DNA of 64,000 nucleotides from Pelobates cultripes (Eukaryota; Chordata; Amphibia; Anura; Pelobatidae), in the NCBI GenBank assembly GCA_933207985.1, contig OW240915.1:116926426-116990425 (forward strand), read 5' to 3'. The translations under genes and the position numbers were made by a program. The stretch's first letter is position 1. The number at the start of each line of letters is the position of its first letter. A model generated the notes under the pieces. That model did no database searches. It worked only from the letters and a program-made list of their open reading frames with translations, and was not told where the DNA came from. Below, piece by piece: positions 57,855-64,000 of the stretch.

Positions 57855-58140
57855 GGATTTCTTTTTAATTGAAACTACGAATAAGGGAACATGTTAATTC
57901 CATCAGAGCCACCAATCTCACGCTATCTGAAATTACACCATGCAAACTCTGGGAATAAAATCAGGTTTCTGGGCATCAAATCAGTACCCCAACCACATAT
58001 TGCGACAAAGGGAATCATATTGGATCTATAGACCTTATACATTTTCACAACAAGGTTTGAATGAGGGCTTCTGTAATTATGTAATATATTTCTCAGCAGT
58101 ATCTTGTCCTTTACTTGGACTACTTAAGTCCTAAAAACCT
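57855..58140 (+). pseudogene. Penelope-like element, C-terminal fragment
   Basis: Reads REHVNSIRATNLTLS and, in a second frame, LRQRESYWIYRPYTFSQQGL then NEGFCNYVIYF. This matches the C-terminal WVYKLETLTPHGLN block of the PLE at 24.8 kb, including the trp, tyr, glycine and LN positions. It has no RT or GIY-YIG catalytic core. It is joined directly to the broken Tc1 at its left. Confidence 0.55.
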
Positions 58141-59814
58141 TGTAATTATGCCTTTATCTATTAACTATATACTATTCCTCTCATGTCCTAACCAGATGCT
58201 CGTATGTCTATAGGCAAAGGCAGTTATGCTGAAATTATAAAGGGACAGTAGCATAGTTCTAGCATATCATAATATGAACAGTGTACTTAGACTCTAATAG
58301 CCTGTACTTACTATGTAGTTCCATCTTATTAAATTGTGACTGCATTAATGATGAGATATTGCTTTATCCCTATTACCATATTATGATGACTTTGGATACA
58401 TCTGCACTGACTGCTCCTAAGAGTTCTATCAACCCACACGAGATAGCTGTCATTTATTATTGGGTAGTGATTATACACTTTTGCTACACCCCCCTTTACC
58501 AGTGAAGGGTTCTCTCCTAGTGTGTCATGGCTAGATAAATTATATCCTCCTCTCATTAACAGCATAGAACTGCTTACTGCCCTCAAAACATATTGTAAAG
58601 CCTGCTCCCATTCATTCTTTTGTTTATAGCTTAGCCCCCTCTATGAAACCCTTCGCTTTGGGGCTGACGGTAAACCCCGCTTATGTTTTACACACCCCGA
58701 TGCAGGATCAATTTGTGCATGGAGGGAGTGTCTTTAGCCCACCTCTAACCTCTCCTTGTCTGTACGGTATATAGACACGTCCACTTGGAGTGCTGACCAA
58801 TCGGACTTTTAAGGGGCGTGCTACCTGTCCGACGTGCCTACTCCTTGGCTCCTATTGAGGACAGCTGAAGGGAATTGGTAATTAATAGGTGTACATAAAC
58901 AGGTAGACAAGCTGCCCACATTTATAATGGTATATTTTCACAATTATTATTATTTTTTTCTTTCATAAACCATAGTAGGGAGAGATAGTTTATACAGGCA
59001 TTAAAGGCTTGCCCACAGTGCCGAGGTAACCTAGGGGAGAGACTACTCTGGTCTTTGTTCATTACACAGGTTTAACTCTTTTCATGTTACCTCTAACTCA
59101 GTATCCCCCTTTTTACCTCCTTTCTATACCTACCTATCCATTTAGGCAGATGTTAGAGGGTATTCGGGGGGACTTTAGAACTATAATAACTACATTATTA
59201 TAATACAATTAGGAGTCACTTAGTGTCTCTTCTTTGTTCCCTCACTTCCTGGAATCTAGATTACTCTAGACCAGCTTACCCTCTTAGCACAGTTTAAGCA
59301 CCTTTTGTTTATTCTCATTGTATTGCTTGTTTTTATGCATATCCTTAGAATAATTAAAGGTAGGCTCTCTTTCCCTCTCCTATGCTGGTTGAGCTCCGCT
59401 TTTAGTTTCCCCTAGTGGGATTCAAAATTTTTCATATATTCTTAAGTCAAGTAGTGGACAAGTGAGTGCTAGGGTACAGTTCTTAGAAAGTGTAGAGTGA
59501 GCACATCATTAGATGCATTTATGCCAAGCGCAAGGTGCTGTCTGCATAGTATGCCCTTTGCTGGCCAATCTGCATGATTACACCAGGCTGACCTACTTAT
59601 TCTTTGGACAGATGCGTCCCCTTTTGAGCATGTTTGCCACTTTGGGCAGTTCTGGTTAAGTGATTCGCATCAGTGGCACAGCATTTTATTCTGGTCACCG
59701 ATATCCTGCTTTGCCAGACACTACTGTTAGGGGGCTCAAAAACATGTAATAAATATATATATATAATTCGATATATTAGGACTACACAACAAAAATGGCT
59801 CCTTTACTTTGCCT
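58141..59814. other. Unassigned, possibly PLE or DIRS untranslated sequence
   Basis: No coding motif. May include the 3' region of the Penelope fragment and the 5' part of the DIRS-like remnant. No hammerhead-like GAAAC block found. Confidence 0.3.
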
Positions 59815-59960
59815 GTCTGCCTTCCCCATTACTGTTTTTTTCCCTTTCTCTGGCAGGCTCTGTCTGCACACTGGGCCTTATTTGCCCCATTCCTGGCAGG
59901 CTCTGCTTGCCCCATTACTGTGTATTCCCTTTTCATTTGCAGGCTCTGCCTGCCCCACAT
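59815..59960 (+). repeat. Short tandem repeat, about 40-bp unit
   Basis: 'ggcaggctctgcttgcccca' and 'ttactgtgtattccctttt' recur three to four times. Open frames across it (Leu/Pro/Cys-rich) are not supported as genes. Confidence 0.7.
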
Positions 59961-60261
59961 ACTCTCACTTACAGCATGTTCCAATGAGCTGATGATCCTG
60001 ACGGGCTCTGGTGTATTTATTTCTCTTTGGGTTGTGTTATTTGTTTCCCCCCTTCCTGGTGGGCTAGGCTGCAGTATTAATGTGCCGCAACCCAATCCTC
60101 GGCTCTTCTGTACTCATTGGTGGTTTGCGGTGCACATCTTGGGTCTCGCATTTTGCGAGATCCCTGGCAGCCATATTGGCGCACTCGCATGGTAGCAAGT
60201 GCCGTGATTAGGGGCTGACCGCTCCTCCACACAGTGCCTGCCTGCATCACTGCTCCTGCTG

Positions 60262-60368
60262 GTGCTCGCTTCAGCAGCACATATCCTAACATTGGAACAA
60301 AACAGAGAAGATTAGCATGGCCCATGCACAAGGATGACACATGAAATTTGTGAAGCATTCCACAGATT
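60262..60368 (+). pseudogene. U6 snRNA pseudogene
   Basis: Near full-length U6: gtgctcgcttcagcagcaca at the 5' end, the catalytic-core word acagagaagattagcatgg intact, and 'aaggatgacac' and 'gtgaagcattcca' at the 3' end. About ten substitutions against the vertebrate sequence, including changes in the ACAGAGA-flanking 'cgatacagag' (here aaaacagag) and in the 3' stem (atgaaatttg). No T-run terminator follows, and no proximal element is evident upstream. It is a retroposed copy; U6 RNA normally works in the spliceosome catalytic centre. Confidence 0.9.
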
Positions 60369-60759
60369 CTATAAGGTTATACCTTTTAACAATTAATTCT
60401 ACCTGCCTGGGTTTGGGGACCGAATTTATAGTCGGTGTATTGACCCTAGACGTTTTACTTGAGTGGTAGGTGCTACATGCCTTACTGGTTTATTACTAAC
60501 ATATAATTGTCCTGCTGAGGGGAGCCACAGTCATTTGACCACTTTTTATATATGGCCTGTACTTACTGTGCCTGATTTTATACTGCCAAACTGTATGCTT
60601 TGGCCAATACCTCCTGGTCCCACACAAACCACTGTCCTTTACGCCTAATAGGTATTGCTGTGGTCTGTCTGCCTAGGTTCTATTGCCCTTGTGGTACTTT
60701 ACACATGAATGTGGTACTCTGTGAACCCCAGTGGCCTGTGATTATGATAGAATATGGAG
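60369..60759. other. Unassigned
   Basis: Nothing recognised. Confidence 0.3.
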
Positions 60760-61830
60760 GACTCCGGTAGATTTCCAGGTCATGACCAATGCAGCAGTGG
60801 CTGCATCGGTAGAAAACGGTCTTCTCTGTGAGCTCTAACCCCACTAAAGGGCATACTTGCCTCTACCATGAATATGGTGACTCTACCTCCTACTACAGAG
60901 AGTTCATGCCCACTAAATGCAACACGGTCATTCCTTGGAAGAGGACAATGACCTACCCCAGTCCCTTTAATAACTGATGACTGGCAAGCAGATGCCTTTG
61001 GATCGGATGATGACACTTGTGGTTTCACAGTGAGGTTTGTGAACGAAACCTTCCTAGGTGCGTCCCAGATGCTAGAGGGTGGGGATGGTGAAGATGACTC
61101 CTTCCCAGGTGGACACATAGGTCATTTTAGCTGCTACGGGCCAACCCATGTTCGAGCCATGCAACATATGCCACCCCTGCTCTGGGATTCTGACACCGCC
61201 TGACCGTCTCTAAAAATGTATGCACAAGAGGCCAAGAAAGCCATGGGAGAAGAAGGGCCACAACCATTTGCAGTCTGAATGTCTGCGGCCTTCATTGCCC
61301 TGATGCCAGAATTTTACTAGCTGATGTTGGCTTTCATGGCCTGTGGAGGACAAGAACCACGTTAAGGGGTTGGAAGAGGTTTCAAAGGTGCACAGGACAA
61401 GCTCTTGGATGCTGTTGGGCCCCTCGAATGCATAATGTGTCTGGCGGATGATGTCTATTCTTGAGCTGAGTCATTTGATGTAGGCAAGGTGCGTAAATGG
61501 GCACACAACATTAAAACATGGGCACAAAGGTGCTTCTATTTCCTCAGAAACATAAATGAAATACTCTCCTCGGAGAGATGCAAAACAGCACTCTTCCGCA
61601 TTGACGGAAAACTGAGGCTAAAGAACCCAGCCTCAGGCACAGGACAAGCTCTTTGGGGAAGTCTTCATGAAAGCGCTGACTAAACATGTGAACGTTTTTA
61701 CGTCCCTGTAAAAAGGCACAATCGTTCATGAAGAAACCGCCGTTTAGAAGATCTTCCCTTTCCAGAGATACAGGCACAGCTACTGTAGAACACCAAACCC
61801 CCGAACTGCATACAAGGGAATGCTCCAAAC
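60760..61830 (+). pseudogene. DIRS-like retrotransposon gag remnant (tentative)
   Basis: With several frame changes the plus strand reads MTNAAVAASVENGLL, SDDDTCGFTVRFVNETFLG, KLLDAVGPLECIMCLADDVY (about 61410) and then, in 61489-61683, WAHNIKTWAQRCFYFLRNIN, LSSERCKTALFRIDGKLRL. A later block HVNVFTSL...AQSFMKKP follows. The LLDAVGPL...LLGN...RR..LL.RIDPKL pattern with a KxVxxFTxLDKAQ block is what I recall for the gag-like protein of amphibian and fish DIRS elements, which use a tyrosine recombinase. At least four stops. No recombinase or RT was found here. Confidence 0.4.
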
Positions 61831-62106
61831 TCCCGAACTGCATACAAATTAGCAGGGCTGCCATCAGAAATTTTGGGGCCCCTGACACAGCTCAAGGTCT
61901 GGGCCCCCCGGTGCCTGCACCCGAGTCCGTCAGTCCCTTCCCCTCCTGAGTCCGCCCACAGGGATGCAGTGTCTGCAGAGCCGGTGCAAGGATTTTTAGG
62001 CAAAAGTAAAGTTTGCCGCCCCCCATGTGACATCACAATGCCCCACCCATATGATCTGCCATGTTAACTAACACAGTGCTGCCATGTTTACAATAAAAGG
62101 CCTGCA

Positions 62107-62177
62107 GGGACAGGCTATAGACACCAGAACCACTATATTAAGCTGCAGTGGTTCTGGGGACTATAGTGTCCCTTTAA
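62107..62177. mobile_element. Minimal T2 MITE scrap
   Basis: Ends 'ggttctggggactatagtgt...cctttaa' with TTAA at 62174-62177. Left agggacaggctatagacacc. About 70 bp, essentially two terminal repeats. Confidence 0.55.
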
Positions 62178-62439
62178 TGTTTGGTAAATTAGAGATTAGT
62201 GCCACGAATAATATACTAGATTGCCTACTTACAACCAGATGAGGATGATGATGGGCTCTAGCTGCCGTCTGGCTCCACTGGTCTGGTGTAGAACAGGCTC
62301 TCTGGAGGCGGTTTGTAACTGTGGTCACAAAAATCAATGTTCTGGGAGAACGGGAAGCAGCTCCATTTTTTTGAGGGCCCTTTACACAGCTCAAGGTCTG
62401 GGTCCCAGGGTCCACCTGTATGTTCCACCAATGAGTTTG

Positions 62440-62715
62440 TTCACAGGGGTGTGTGTATGTGGGGGGGATGTCCTGATGTGTGTAAGGAATGCATTGTGTG
62501 AATCTGTGTTTGTATGTGTAAGGGCTGCAAGGTGAGTTTGTGTATGTATGGGATGCAGTGTGTGCATCTGTAAGGGATGCACTGAGTGTGTGTAAGGGGT
62601 GCATTGTGTGTTGCTGTGTGTAAGGGATGCATTGCTTGTGTATGTGTGTCTGTGTGCATTGTGTGTTTTCTGTGTGCAAGGTGTGCATTGTGTGTGTGTG
62701 TGTTGGATGTCAATC
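62440..62715. repeat. GT-rich degenerate minisatellite
   Basis: Units 'gtgtgtaagggatgcattg' in about ten imperfect copies. Confidence 0.85.
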
Positions 62716-62719
62716 TCTC

Positions 62720-63325
62720 CCCTGTCAATTTCCTTCTCCCCCCCCCCTTCTCCAATTTCCTTCTTCTCCCCCCTCTCCAATTTCCTTCTTCTCCCCCTCC
62801 CTCTCATTGCCTTCTCCCCCCCTCCCTCTCATTTCCTTCTTCTCCCCCTCCCTCTCATTTCCTTCTTCTCCCCCTCCCTCTCATTTCCTTCCTCTCCCCC
62901 TCCCTCTCATTTCCTTCCTCTCCCTCAAATTTCCTTCCTCTCTCCCTCAAATTTCCTTCCTCTCCCTCCCCTCCCTTCCTCTCCCTCCAAAGTTCCTCCT
63001 TCCTCTCCCCCCTCCCTCAAATTTCCTCCCTTCCTCACCCCCCTCCCTCCCTCAAATTTCCTCCCTTCCTCTCCCCCCTCACTCCCTCAAATTTCCTCCC
63101 TTACTCTCCCCCCCTCACATTTCCTCCCTTCCCTCCCTCTCCCCCCCACTCACTCCCTCAAATTTCCTCCCTTCCTCTCCTCCCCTCAAATTTCCTCCCT
63201 CCCTCCCCCCCCACACTCAAATTTCTTCCTCCCTCTCCCCCCACTCAAATTTCTTCCCTCCCTCTCCCCCCCAAATCAAATTTCTCCCTCTCCCCCACCC
63301 CCACTCACTCAAATTTTCTCCCTGG
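62720..63325. repeat. Polypyrimidine minisatellite
   Basis: About 600 bp of nearly pure CT on the plus strand, with units 'ctccccctccctctcatttc' and 'cctcaaatttcctcccttcc'. All three plus frames are open (up to 371 codons), giving Ser/Pro/Leu/Phe-rich artefacts. Such a tract may form triplex DNA. Confidence 0.95.
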
Positions 63326-63505
63326 CACCCGGTGGGCGCGCGAGGGAGCACTCTCTGTGTGCTTCCTCTTCAGCTCCCTCGCGCACCGTACTGATGCCGG
63401 AGCCGGAAGATGACGTCATCTTCCGGCTCCGGCATCAGTACGCGGCGCGCGAGGGAGCTGAAGAGGAAGCACACAGAGAGTGCTCCCTCGCGCGCCGGCC
63501 GGGTG
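63326..63505. repeat. 180-bp CpG-rich palindrome centred on TGACGTCA
   Basis: Left and right halves are near-perfect reverse complements with essentially no loop: 'gcgcgcgagggagc' pairs with 'gctccctcgcgcgc', 'gtgtgcttcctcttcagc' with 'gctgaagaggaagcacac', and gccggaagatga with tcatcttccggc. The centre, tgacgtca (63411-63418), is a CRE-type octamer. Similar CpG hairpins occur in the hAT elements at 32.4 and 44.2 kb. Confidence 0.9.
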
Positions 63506-63725
63506 TCAGCAGGGCCAGCCTCTGGGGGGGCCCTGAGGTGACCGGCTGCTGGGCCCCCCAGGAGAAGAGGCTGGCCTTGTGGGTACATACCAGGTCACAG
63601 GGCCCCCTGCAACCCGGTATGTACCCACTGAATGTGGGGCCCGGACGACCTGAGCAGTCCGGGCCCCCCAGGACCGCCGGGCCCATGACAACCGTTGCGG
63701 TTGTCATGCCCTGATGGCGGCCCTG

Positions 63726-64000
63726 CTCAGACGCACACAACACCCTCAGACAGACACAGCTCCCTCAGACAGACAGCATCCTCGCTCACACAGCACACTC
63801 CCACACAAGCACACACACATACACACACAAAAATTAGAAACCTAGAATGTGACGGCAGATAAAAACACCCTCACACACAGCACCCCTCTTACACACACAC
63901 ACTGCGCACCTCACACATACAATACGTACAAATATATATATACATACACTACCGCACCCCTCACACTGCACCACTACACACATTACGCTCCAGATACACG
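63726..64000. repeat. CA-rich simple repeat with CR1 tail scrap
   Basis: Loose 'cacacacagcaccctc' units to the window end. At 63833-63868, 'ttagaaacctagaatgtgac' followed by ggcagat is the reverse complement of the CR1 3' tail. Confidence 0.7.

Larger units (their letters stand above)
61853..63725. mobile_element. hAT-like nonautonomous region with minisatellites and palindrome
   Basis: Left end cagggctgccatcag and right end (reverse complement) cagggccgccatcag match at 14 of 15 positions. Flanking 8-mers do not match (caaattag and ctcagacg), so either the copy is composite or the duplication is lost. Composite structure is supported by the repeated 'acagctcaaggtctgggtccc' block (61886 and 62386) and by a second hAT-type end at 61977 (cagagccggtgcaagg). 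Contains a T2 MITE scrap, GT- and CT-rich arrays and a long palindrome. Confidence 0.55.

Noticed and set aside
59673..60195. Leu/Pro/Cys-rich frames of 65-128 codons
   Set aside because: They run over a short tandem repeat (59815-59960) and show no domain or start signal.
62586..63714. 371-, 275- and 255-codon plus-strand frames
   Set aside because: Polypyrimidine repeat read in three frames; the Ser/Pro/Leu/Phe composition is dictated by the repeat unit.

Overview
This window looks like repeat-rich, gene-poor nuclear DNA from a vertebrate, most likely a frog. The evidence is the mixture of element families. There are at least seven T2/Kolobok-type MITEs with TTAAAGG...CCTTTAA ends, a family best known from Xenopus. 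There are also Tc1/mariner elements with long terminal repeats, L2 and CR1/Rex1 LINEs, Penelope-like elements (PLEs) with GIY-YIG endonuclease, Ty3/gypsy and DIRS-like remnants, and hAT elements with 8-bp target duplications. No bacterial-style gene, operon or CRISPR array is present. Almost every long open frame is a transposon fragment or a simple-repeat artefact.

Layout. 1-7.2 kb: C-rich minisatellite, CpG-rich hairpin, T2 MITE, hAT-like element filled with a minisatellite, Tc1 remnant, minus-strand L2, LTR fragment. 7.2-12.7 kb: minus-strand LTR, a PLE-type foldback with a 16-bp target duplication, and a nearly intact Tc1 element. 13.2-13.45 kb: the only good host-gene candidate, an internal exon encoding a proline-rich stretch and a WH2 actin-binding motif. 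14.4-18.2 kb: L2 tail and a CR1 LINE split by another insertion. 19.2-20.1 kb: L1-like short element and a direct duplication. 22-26.7 kb: a broken Penelope element with hammerhead-like motifs at its ends. 28-33.7 kb: a foldback, a T2 MITE, and a gypsy gag-protease split by a hAT element with a perfect target duplication. 35-37.5 kb: solo LTR and plus-strand L2. 38-46 kb: nested Tc1, then a Rex1/CR1 LINE split by a hAT that is itself split by an L1-like element, then another hAT. 46-58 kb: T2 MITEs, a second L1-like element, simple repeats, a dead Tc1 carrying a MITE, and a PLE tail. 58-64 kb: U6 pseudogene, DIRS-like gag remnant, and a hAT-like region with a 180-bp CpG-rich palindrome.

The sequences do not form a pathway. 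They record successive insertions. Relative ages can be read from nesting: the Rex1/CR1 LINE is older than the hAT at 40.5 kb, which is older than the L1-like insert at 41.0 kb; the gypsy copy is older than the hAT at 31.2 kb; the Tc1 at 56.4 kb is older than its T2 MITE. The most interesting signals are (1) about five hammerhead-ribozyme-like cores whose normally C3-G8 pair appears as U3-A8 in three copies, (2) hAT-type elements that share a minisatellite plus CpG-hairpin architecture, and (3) a chimeric insertion in the Penelope RT that joins an inverted copy of the same element to a CR1 3' tail. Family names come from recognised motifs only; no database search was possible.
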